Source: Lentisphaerota bacterium (GTDB taxonomy: Bacteria; Verrucomicrobiota; Lentisphaeria; Victivallales; UBA1829). From it: a stretch of 34,244 nt of DNA. Of this stretch, positions 7,411 through 15,283 are shown in pieces. Under the pieces are notes generated by a model. It had not been told where the DNA came from. It was given only the letters and a program-made list of their open reading frames with translations, and ran no database searches. Positions within the stretch are counted from its first letter, which is position 1. The number at the start of each line of letters is the position of its first letter. Location: the NCBI GenBank assembly GCA_015061845.1, contig SUVT01000017.1, forward strand, positions 1-34,244. Reading direction: 5' to 3'. The translations under genes and the position numbers were made by a program.

Positions 7411-8463
7411 ATGATACAGACGGGATTTAAGCAGGAATATATCGAAAAACTTGTCCGTAACTGGCTTTTTACAGGCGAATACGGGGTAGGGGACACACTG
7501 CCCGGAGACAAAGTTCTTGCGAAAACGCTGGGAGTAAACCATTTGACTGTCGCCAAAGCGTTGCGCCCACTGATTGAAGAAGGTTTGCTGGAACGGATCC
7601 CCCGACGGGGAACGCTGGTCAGAAAAAATCTTCTTCCTGTCACAAGCAACGCTGTCGGTCTTGTCATGCACAGTCAGGATCAGTTCTACTCTGACATGGT
7701 TTCTGAAATCAATCGTCTGCTTGATCCTCACAATCTGTTTCCGACTCTGATCAATGAAGCTCTGGTGGAAAATACGGCTGCTATCGGGCGTTTCCTTGAC
7801 AGAATGGTGGGCGAAACCCGTCCTTACGGCTATCTCGTTCTCGGCGATATGAATTTTTCCTATGACAAGTTCCGCAATGAGCCGAACAAGTTCCAGAATA
7901 CGGTTTTTCTGCTGCGCTATCAGGCGGAAGAGCTGATTCCCCACAGCAAATATGTTCTGATCGACTACAAAGATATTGGACGGCAAGCGGTCAAATATTT
8001 TGCAAAACGCGGAATAAAAAAGATTCTTTACCCTGCCATCAGCGAGACGGCGTGTAAGGGGGTATGGGCTTCTCTGCAAATCCAAGTGATGCAGGGAATC
8101 CGGGAAGAATCCGAAAAAAGCGGCATTTTTTTCGATGAACTGTTCTTCTGGAAGACCTTCAATGGAAAAAAGTTGAAACAGGAGCTGGCAATGGCTGTTC
8201 AGAAAACGGAACCTCTGTTCGGGATCTTCACCTGGAGTGATTCCCATTTCTGTGAAATCGTAAAACCGGTATTGGATGAACTGGGCATCACTCCGGAGAA
8301 ATATCAGAATCTCGGAAATTTCAACACATACCATGCCGTTGAAAACGACTTTTCCTCTTTTGATTTGCGGATCAGCGAAATCTGCAAAATTGCAGTGGAT
8401 ATGCTTGTCGGCAACACAGATGAACGGAATGTAATACTGAAAGCGAAATTAATAGAACGTTGA
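7411..8463 (+). CDS. GntR-family transcriptional regulator with LacI/periplasmic-binding-like sensor
   Basis: This 350-aa protein has an N-terminal GntR winged helix at about residues 8-75: 'DTLPGDKVLAKTLGVNHLTVAKALRPLIEEGLLERIPRRGTLV' gives the helix-turn-helix and wing. From about residue 80, 'NAVGLVMHSQDQFYSDMVSEINRLL' begins a LacI/periplasmic-binding-protein-like sugar-sensing domain. It resembles AraR-like regulators, which release DNA on binding a sugar. It is the first gene of an operon running to 15040, so it probably controls the carbohydrate genes behind it. AGGA lies 13 nt before the ATG, a longer spacing than usual, which may keep the regulator level low under a consensus promoter. 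The ligand is not predictable. Confidence 0.85.
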   Translation: MIQTGFKQEYIEKLVRNWLFTGEYGVGDTLPGDKVLAKTLGVNHLTVAKALRPLIEEGLLERIPRRGTLVRKNLLPVTSNAVGLVMHSQDQFYSDMVSEINRLLDPHNLFPTLINEALVENTAAIGRFLDRMVGETRPYGYLVLGDMNFSYDKFRNEPNKFQNTVFLLRYQAEELIPHSKYVLIDYKDIGRQAVKYFAKRGIKKILYPAISETACKGVWASLQIQVMQGIREESEKSGIFFDELFFWKTFNGKKLKQELAMAVQKTEPLFGIFTWSDSHFCEIVKPVLDELGITPEKYQNLGNFNTYHAVENDFSSFDLRISEICKIAVDMLVGNTDERNVILKAKLIER

Positions 8464-8499
8464 AAAAATAAAAACTAAAATCCGACAGGAGAACAAAAA

Positions 8500-9225
<726 letters not shown>

Positions 9226-9236
9226 GACTGCAAGAT

Positions 9237-10040
9237 ATGAAAAAATTTACTACTTTGATTCTGTTTCTTTTTGTTATCTTTGCTGTGTCTGCACAGGTTG
9301 CATATACAGACAATCTGTGGCGAGCCAATTGCATTACATTTGCCTCCGATAACAACAAAGTTATTCCTGAACCGACCGCATTCCGTGTCAATGCAACGGA
9401 TAAAGCTCTGATCATTGAATTTAAACTGGAAGGGGATCACTGGAACAAATATCAGAAAGATCCGTTCAAAATCGTCAATAATGCATGGCCCTCCGGGGAA
9501 TCCGTGGAAATCTTTCTTGATCCCGGCAGAAGCTGTTCCAAATATATCCAGCTTGCCTGCGGCGTTTCCGGAACCCGGTTCGACAGCCGTTTTGTCAAGA
9601 AAACATGGAATGCAAAATGGACCGTTACCCGGAAAGATTTCAAGGGGGGAGTGATCCTGAGTTTCAGAATTCCTTATGATGCTGATCTCAAGAAACCGGA
9701 AACCGGAGATGTCTGGGGATTCAATGTCTGCCGCAACGTTTGTAAAACAGGAAAAAGTCCGGCAACTTACTACACCACATTTGCCAAAGTCGGAACTGTT
9801 TTCAATACACCGTCAAAATTTGCAGAGTTGCGTTTCGGAACAGAAAAAACATTTTCCGTGGCAAATCAGGCAAAAAATCTGAAGCAGTTCGCATCTGTGG
9901 AAAAAGAGATCAGAGCTTTGGGATTCAGCAAACATTTTGCTCCCCACATTGCACAGCTGAGAAAGCATTGCGATGAAACGGCAATCCAGATCGTCAAAGA
10001 TGAATTACGGCTTATGAAAACTATGAAGGAGTGTAAATAA
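9237..10040 (+). CDS. Secreted CBM9-like carbohydrate-binding protein
   Basis: The 267-aa product has a clear signal peptide (MKKFTTLILFLFVIFAVSA, cleavage before Q). A CBM9/DOMON-like beta-sandwich covers about residues 20-205, with 'ALIIEFKLEGDHW', 'GESVEIFLDPG', 'ILSFRIPYDADL' and 'DVWGFNVCRNV' as its strands. A helical C-terminal tail of about 60 charged residues follows. The domain resembles the end of the protein at 1-903. It probably binds released or insoluble glycan at the cell surface. The ATG at 9237 starts exactly at the signal peptide. No strong Shine-Dalgarno is seen, so translation may be coupled to the gene ending 11 bp before. Its stop overlaps the next start (TAATG). Confidence 0.8.
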   Translation: MKKFTTLILFLFVIFAVSAQVAYTDNLWRANCITFASDNNKVIPEPTAFRVNATDKALIIEFKLEGDHWNKYQKDPFKIVNNAWPSGESVEIFLDPGRSCSKYIQLACGVSGTRFDSRFVKKTWNAKWTVTRKDFKGGVILSFRIPYDADLKKPETGDVWGFNVCRNVCKTGKSPATYYTTFAKVGTVFNTPSKFAELRFGTEKTFSVANQAKNLKQFASVEKEIRALGFSKHFAPHIAQLRKHCDETAIQIVKDELRLMKTMKECK

Positions 10041-13000
10041 TGTTGAAAAGAAAGTCATTTTTCACCAAATTATTAGCGGCGGCGGTTTTCCTGACCGGAG
10101 CGGCGGCAACTGCTGATTTTTCTATGGATGGCGAATATCCCTGGGACAAGATGGGGGATTCCGTCGTTACGCCGCACCGTAAATTTTATAAACCCCTCTC
10201 CGGTAAAAAACCGAAAATCTTTTTCATCGGCTACAAGCTGGGAATGCGTGAAATCACTGAGTTCCGTCAGCGGTTCGATTGCAATTATCAGTATTGGCCC
10301 GCTTCAAACTATAAGACCTTTTCCGCCTTTGAACCCAAGCCTCTGAAAGTCTATGCTCCGACAATGGACGACAAGACTTATGCCGCCGAACGGAAACGGA
10401 TCTTTGCGGATCTTGCAGATTCTGATGTCATTATGCTGGGCAAGTTCCAGTTTTCTGATGTTCCTGCTGATCTTCAGAAGAGAATGCTGAACCGGGTCAA
10501 AGCCGGAGCTTCTCTGATTCTTATTACATATAACGATATCATGCCGAAAATCAGCGGCGTGACGTTCCGCCCCATGCCGATGCCGAAAAACATTCCCGCT
10601 GCCGCGATCCCGGATCTGAAAGGAACAAAACTTTCTGCCACCTCTTTCGGTGCAGGAAAAATCGTTGTGGTGGATTATGAAGAAAGCAAACATTTCGGCA
10701 GAATGGTCGAAAACCTTGTTCCTTACGACAGCTGCGATCCGCTTTATTATGAATACAACTACGCTTTCCTCGGTGCATTGGTCCGTGAACTGACTGCAAA
10801 GAATCTCCCTGTGATCACTGCTGATAAGAGCGGTGCGGTCATTACCGGAAAACTTCCTGCCGGAGCAAAAGTCCGGGTGGACTATCTCGACCGTTTCGGA
10901 AAAGTCAAACATTCTGAAACTTATGCGGCAAAGACCGGAAAAGTTTATTTCCAGACTCCGCCGTCTCTTCCCGCAAGTGTGAAAATGCAGGATCTGTTTC
11001 TGCTTGATGCACAGGGAAAAGTCCTGAACTTTGCTTCTGTACCCTGCACGACTTTCCGCACAAATCTGATCAGCTCCGTAAAACTGGATTCAGACATTTG
11101 CGGTAAGGATCGGAAATTCTCCGGGGTGATCACCATGAAAGGAATCCCGAAAGGTACTCTGAAATTTGAGGCAACAGACAACAGGGGGCGTATCATTTAC
11201 CGCAGCAGCATGAAAGCCGCTGACGGTGCCAACAAGTTTGCGTTCACCGTCCCGCCTTTCGATTCCTACTCTGCAAAACTGAACATCAAATATATGGAAA
11301 ACGGAGCGATGGCGGATGAACAGGAAACCTCCATTTACTTCCCCATCGACCGCGCTGCGGTGCAGAATGATTTCCAGTTTGCGATCTGGGCAAATTGTGT
11401 CTCCAAAAGTCCTGTGACCAGATTCACCGTGGAACAGATGAAGAAAGCCGGCATTGATATCATCATGGATGCGGAAGTCATGTATTACAGAGATTTCTCC
11501 AACATCCCGCCGCGCCTGTTCCATGATTACGGTATCGCCTATGCCATCTATCTGACCCGTCTGGTGGTGGAGTACAAATATCAGCAGCTTTGTAACCTCT
11601 CCCTTGCTGATGCCGTTCGCGACAACAAATCCTATGTTGATAAAAATGGAAAACCCTTTGCCTCCAACTTCAATTCCATTGAGAAGATTGTTCAGAATGC
11701 CTGTAAATTCGGAGTTGCCTATTACAATCTCGGAGATGAAAATGCCATTGGAAATCACGGGCTCAAGGAATTGTGTCTCTGTAACGAATGTGCAGAACGG
11801 TTCCGGAAATTCCTGAAGCAGACTTATGGAACCATTCAGAAACTCAACGCTCAGTACGGTTCCAAGTTCAAAGATTTCTCTCAGATCAAACCGCTTCCGC
11901 TGGATGAAGCTGCTGAAAAAGAGCTGCTCCCCATGTGGCTGGATTTCCGGTCATTCATGGACTACTCTTTCACTGATTGGCACAAGATGATCGTGGATCA
12001 GATCCGCAGATATGACAAAACATCTGCCATCGGGATCGAAGGACTGGTCTATCCGGCAAAATCCTACTCCGGATTCAACCTTGCCCACATGCTGCCGAAC
12101 TTTGATTTCTGCGCACCGTACTTCATTGAACGTGATGTCAAGGCTTTGAAATATATGAAGCCGAATTCCTTCAAATCTGCCTGGTATGGAACTTATGAAG
12201 GCGAAATGAGTGAACAATGGGTTCGTCAGCCGCCCTGGAGATATCTTTTCGGCGGATTGCATGGTGCGTTCTGGTGGTATGCCGGATATCCCGGATATTC
12301 CAATGCCTCCATTTTCCGTATGGACCTTGGTTTTCTGAAACATTTCACCCAGTCTGCGGATGAAATTGCCAGGATGAAAAAGAGCGGGATCGCCAAGCTG
12401 ATTATGGACAGCCGCGAAGGAAATGATGGCGTTGCGGTTCATTATTCTCAGGCATGTCTTCATGCGGCTAACTTGAATCCTGACAAAACCACCTGGGAAC
12501 TTTCCATCAATAACATTGTTGGAATTCTTCAGAGCATGGGAGTGGGCTTTGAATATCTGACCCCTGCTGAAATTACGGCTGGAAAGTTGAAAAATTTCAA
12601 GGTCCTTTATCTGCCAAATTCTCAGGCAATTTCCAAAGCAGAAGCAAAATCTATGCGTGAATTTGTCCGCAACGGCGGTTTGCTGATCGCTGATTACAAC
12701 CCCGGAATCATGGATGAACATGGAAAATTCCTTGATCAGTCAGTTCTTGCAGATGTTTTCGGATCTTTTGAAAAGCTGAACGTAAAGCGGTTCGGAAAAG
12801 GATATGCCGTAATGCTTTATGATTATCTTGACGGCGCTGCACAGCGTACCCAGAAAGGGACCGCAGCCGGAATTCAGCGCGGATTGTTCACCATGTTCCA
12901 GCGTTATGCCGGAGTGACACCCATTGCAAAAGCAGTGGATTCCAATGGATTGCCTGCCGCATTTACACCGTTTACGAACGGAAAGAACAATTACCTTTGC

Positions 13001-13489
13001 TTCCTCGGTCCTGTTACGGAAGAAGGGGAAACCAAGAAGAGTGCTGCCGGTGCGGAAGGCGGAGCTTCCGGCGTTGTTGTTGTGAAAGGAAAACAGATCC
13101 GTCATGTGACATTGCCTGCCGCTGCACATGTCTATGATGTCAGCAAAGGAAAATATCTCGGAAAGGTCAAACAGTTCAGCTTTGAACTTGATCCGGCTGT
13201 CGGTCGTGTCTTCGCTGTTACTGCAGCAAAAGCTCCGGTTCCCGCAGTCGCCGGGCCTGCTCTTCTTTCATACGGAAAACCGGCAGACTTCAGACTTTCC
13301 GGAGTTCCCAATCCCTGTCATGTGACGATTACTGCCCCCAATGGCAAAGTTGTTCTGGAAAAAAATGTATCCGCCGATAGCATATTCCGTTTTGTACCCT
13401 CTTATGATATGCCGAAGGGCAATTATAAAGTGGAAGTCAAAAATGTGATCAGCGGATCTGTTAAAACAATTACAACAACCTTAAAATAA
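10040..13489 (+). CDS. Secreted GH42-like (beta-galactosidase-type) multidomain glycoside hydrolase
   Basis: This 1149-aa exported protein (signal peptide 1-26, cleavage near AAATA) contains several parts. Residues about 50-170 look like a Rossmann/GATase-like domain, and about 270-440 are beta-rich. A TIM-barrel region from about 450 to 790 is GH42-like: 'FTVEQMKKAGIDIIMDAEV', Glu567 in YYNLGDENAIG as likely acid/base, and 'CNECAERFRKFLKQTYGT', a pattern common after it in GH42. A trimerisation-like domain (about 810-960) contains 'EYLTPAEITAGKLKNFKVL'. The C-terminal 80 residues are Ig-like. The catalytic motif reads D-E where classic GH42 enzymes have N-E, so the family assignment is approximate. 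The start overlaps the previous stop by one base, giving translational coupling. The substrate is unknown; a beta-galactoside or related plant glycan is likely. Confidence 0.75.
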   Translation: MLKRKSFFTKLLAAAVFLTGAAATADFSMDGEYPWDKMGDSVVTPHRKFYKPLSGKKPKIFFIGYKLGMREITEFRQRFDCNYQYWPASNYKTFSAFEPKPLKVYAPTMDDKTYAAERKRIFADLADSDVIMLGKFQFSDVPADLQKRMLNRVKAGASLILITYNDIMPKISGVTFRPMPMPKNIPAAAIPDLKGTKLSATSFGAGKIVVVDYEESKHFGRMVENLVPYDSCDPLYYEYNYAFLGALVRELTAKNLPVITADKSGAVITGKLPAGAKVRVDYLDRFGKVKHSETYAAKTGKVYFQTPPSLPASVKMQDLFLLDAQGKVLNFASVPCTTFRTNLISSVKLDSDICGKDRKFSGVITMKGIPKGTLKFEATDNRGRIIYRSSMKAADGANKFAFTVPPFDSYSAKLNIKYMENGAMADEQETSIYFPIDRAAVQNDFQFAIWANCVSKSPVTRFTVEQMKKAGIDIIMDAEVMYYRDFSNIPPRLFHDYGIAYAIYLTRLVVEYKYQQLCNLSLADAVRDNKSYVDKNGKPFASNFNSIEKIVQNACKFGVAYYNLGDENAIGNHGLKELCLCNECAERFRKFLKQTYGTIQKLNAQYGSKFKDFSQIKPLPLDEAAEKELLPMWLDFRSFMDYSFTDWHKMIVDQIRRYDKTSAIGIEGLVYPAKSYSGFNLAHMLPNFDFCAPYFIERDVKALKYMKPNSFKSAWYGTYEGEMSEQWVRQPPWRYLFGGLHGAFWWYAGYPGYSNASIFRMDLGFLKHFTQSADEIARMKKSGIAKLIMDSREGNDGVAVHYSQACLHAANLNPDKTTWELSINNIVGILQSMGVGFEYLTPAEITAGKLKNFKVLYLPNSQAISKAEAKSMREFVRNGGLLIADYNPGIMDEHGKFLDQSVLADVFGSFEKLNVKRFGKGYAVMLYDYLDGAAQRTQKGTAAGIQRGLFTMFQRYAGVTPIAKAVDSNGLPAAFTPFTNGKNNYLCFLGPVTEEGETKKSAAGAEGGASGVVVVKGKQIRHVTLPAAAHVYDVSKGKYLGKVKQFSFELDPAVGRVFAVTAAKAPVPAVAGPALLSYGKPADFRLSGVPNPCHVTITAPNGKVVLEKNVSADSIFRFVPSYDMPKGNYKVEVKNVISGSVKTITTTLK

Positions 13490-13501
13490 AGGAAAAACAA
13501 A

Positions 13502-14107
13502 ATGAAAAAACTTATTTTCTCTCTGGCAGCAGGACTCGCCTGTGCAGCCTTTGCACAGGAAAATCTTCTGAAAGATGGCGGATTTGAAAACATCCGGAAA
13601 ATTCCGAAAGCATCCGACAAATATATTATGAGCAGAATCAAGATGGGTTGGGATTTCGGTCCCGGACCTGTCGCCAAAATTCCTGCTCATTGGGTCCCTA
13701 ATTCCGGAAAACTGAAATTCCGTATTGTTACAGTCGGAGAAAATGGCGAAAATAAAGAAAATGTGGCAGAGGGCAAAAATTCCATCCATGTTTCCGGAGA
13801 TAATTTTCATCTTTACAATGCAATCAGCCTGAAGCCGGGAAAGTATAAGATCTCATTCAAATACAAAGGAACAGGAAGAGTTACTGTCGCATTCTATGCT
13901 TACGGAAAAGATTCCAAGACCGGACGTACAAAACACCTCACCTCCCGCGCCCCCATCACTACAATGGCTAAAGCAAACTGGCAGACACTTACCCGGGAAA
14001 TCGAAATCGGACAGTGGGTCCCCGGCATTGATCGCTGCACTTTTGTTATCAGCGGAACAAAAATGGATGTCTACATTGATGATATCGTTGTAACTCCTGT
14101 CAAATAA
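13502..14107 (+). CDS. Small secreted jelly-roll (CBM4/9-type) carbohydrate-binding-like protein
   Basis: The 201-aa product starts with a signal peptide (MKKLIFSLAAGLACAAFA, then QENLLKDGGFENI). The opening 'NLLKDGGFEN' and the later 'GKYKISFKYKGTGRVTVAF' and 'DVYIDDIVVTPVK' are typical of galactose-binding-like jelly-roll modules used for carbohydrate binding. No catalytic residues are recognised. AAAGGA lies before the ATG, and the gene follows the GH42-like gene by 12 bp in the same operon. It probably assists substrate capture, but this is inferred from fold-like patterns and context only. Confidence 0.7.
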   Translation: MKKLIFSLAAGLACAAFAQENLLKDGGFENIRKIPKASDKYIMSRIKMGWDFGPGPVAKIPAHWVPNSGKLKFRIVTVGENGENKENVAEGKNSIHVSGDNFHLYNAISLKPGKYKISFKYKGTGRVTVAFYAYGKDSKTGRTKHLTSRAPITTMAKANWQTLTREIEIGQWVPGIDRCTFVISGTKMDVYIDDIVVTPVK

Positions 14108-14116
14108 GGATGGAAA

Positions 14117-15040
14117 ATGAAAAAGATCGTTTATCAGAAACCGGGCATGGCTGAGGAAGAGAGAATCGTTCTGAAAGCCGGACTGCACACCCATACAACA
14201 AACTCCGACGGAAGATTTTCTCCGGAAGAGATCATTGATATGTACCATGAAGCCGGGTTCGATGTCCTCTGTTTCACAGACCATTCCTGCACCAACAAGG
14301 TATCAGAATATGATGGTAAAGGCATGACCTTGATCTCCGGGATCGAACTTCACCCCATCGGCCCCCGGAACACCCGCTGGCATATTCTGGCTGTCGGTGT
14401 TCCGGAAGATTTTCCGCATACCCATCCGGCAACCGGACAGGATGCTGTCGACCGGGCAAATGAAGCCGGAGCCGCTGTCTTCTGCGCTCATCCCTACTGG
14501 TGCGGGTTCACACCGGAGGAAGTCATGACGCTCAGAAATATTCTGGGGATCGAAGTCTTCAACACCTCCACACGGTACATCGGAAAAGATTTCAACATGT
14601 ATTGCTGGGATGCCTGCCTTGATGCCGGAAAAGAATATACCGCTATTGCTGTCGATGATATTCACCAAAGACGGGATCTTTGCGGTGGCTGGACAATGAT
14701 CTGCGCAGAAAGCAACTCTCAGGAAGATATCATCAAGGCCCTCAGACAGGGGTATTTCTATTCCACTCAGGGACCCGAATTTACAAAAATCGCTGTTCAT
14801 GACGGAATTCTGGAAGCAGAATTCACCACTTGTCCTGCGGCTGTTCTTGTGGGGCGCGGTGCAGGAGGCGGTGCTATGATCTCCATTGAAAATCCGGATG
14901 GTCCCGGAACTTACAGTGAAGTCAGCAGTATCAAACGGGATCTTAAAGATTGTCCCCGCGGACTCTTCCGGATCCAGCTCCGGGATGCTCAAGGCCGTTA
15001 CGCCTGGAGCAACCCAATCAGAAATCCTTATATCTGGTAA
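14117..15040 (+). CDS. PHP-domain metal-dependent phosphoesterase-like protein
   Basis: The 307-aa protein carries the PHP metal-binding pattern: His24 and His26 in LHTHTTNSDG, Asp31, Asp55-His56 in FTDHS, then a His in FCAHPYWCGF and 'AVDDIHQR' near residue 180. PHP proteins hydrolyse phosphoesters with two or three metal ions. There is no signal peptide, so it should be cytoplasmic although it closes an operon of exported proteins. The C-terminal 70 residues are beta-rich and less conserved. AAGGA lies upstream, and the gap from the previous gene is 9 bp. A role in handling a sugar phosphate from the degraded glycan is possible but unproven. Confidence 0.75.
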   Translation: MKKIVYQKPGMAEEERIVLKAGLHTHTTNSDGRFSPEEIIDMYHEAGFDVLCFTDHSCTNKVSEYDGKGMTLISGIELHPIGPRNTRWHILAVGVPEDFPHTHPATGQDAVDRANEAGAAVFCAHPYWCGFTPEEVMTLRNILGIEVFNTSTRYIGKDFNMYCWDACLDAGKEYTAIAVDDIHQRRDLCGGWTMICAESNSQEDIIKALRQGYFYSTQGPEFTKIAVHDGILEAEFTTCPAAVLVGRGAGGGAMISIENPDGPGTYSEVSSIKRDLKDCPRGLFRIQLRDAQGRYAWSNPIRNPYIW

Positions 15041-15116
15041 TGAAAAATCAGATTACAAAGAGGTAATTTCAAAAGTCCGGCAAAATTTGGCTGAAAAAAG
15101 ATTGTTGATGAGTTGG

Positions 15117-15171
15117 AAATGGTAGTTTGAGCGTGGCTACCCACAGGGTAACCACCGAAAACGCTCCATTT
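15117..15171. other. Strong multi-part hairpin downstream of the PHP gene
   Basis: AAATG (15117-15121) pairs with CATTT (15167-15171). GAGC (15129-15132) pairs with GCTC (15163-15166). GTGG (15133-15136) pairs with CCAC (15152-15155). TACCC (15138-15142) pairs with GGGTA (15146-15150), with a 3-nt ACA loop and one C/A mismatch. No T-run follows, so it is not a standard terminator. It may be an mRNA 3' structure, a small RNA or a dispersed element. Confidence 0.5.
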
Positions 15172-15227
15172 GCAGATCGCAACAAGAATTTTCTGCCATT
15201 TTTGAAGACTTTTGAAATTGCCTCTAC

Positions 15228-15261
15228 AAAAAAAGGCAGTTCCAACCGGAACTGCCTTTTT
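15228..15261. terminator. Bidirectional intrinsic terminator (PHP operon / GH94 gene)
   Basis: GGCAGTTCC (15235-15243), loop AACC, GGAACTGCC (15248-15256) is a perfect 9-bp stem. Seven As lie to the left and five Ts to the right, so it can end both convergent transcripts. Confidence 0.85.
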
Positions 15262-15283
15262 CATTTTATTCAGATCTCAGATC

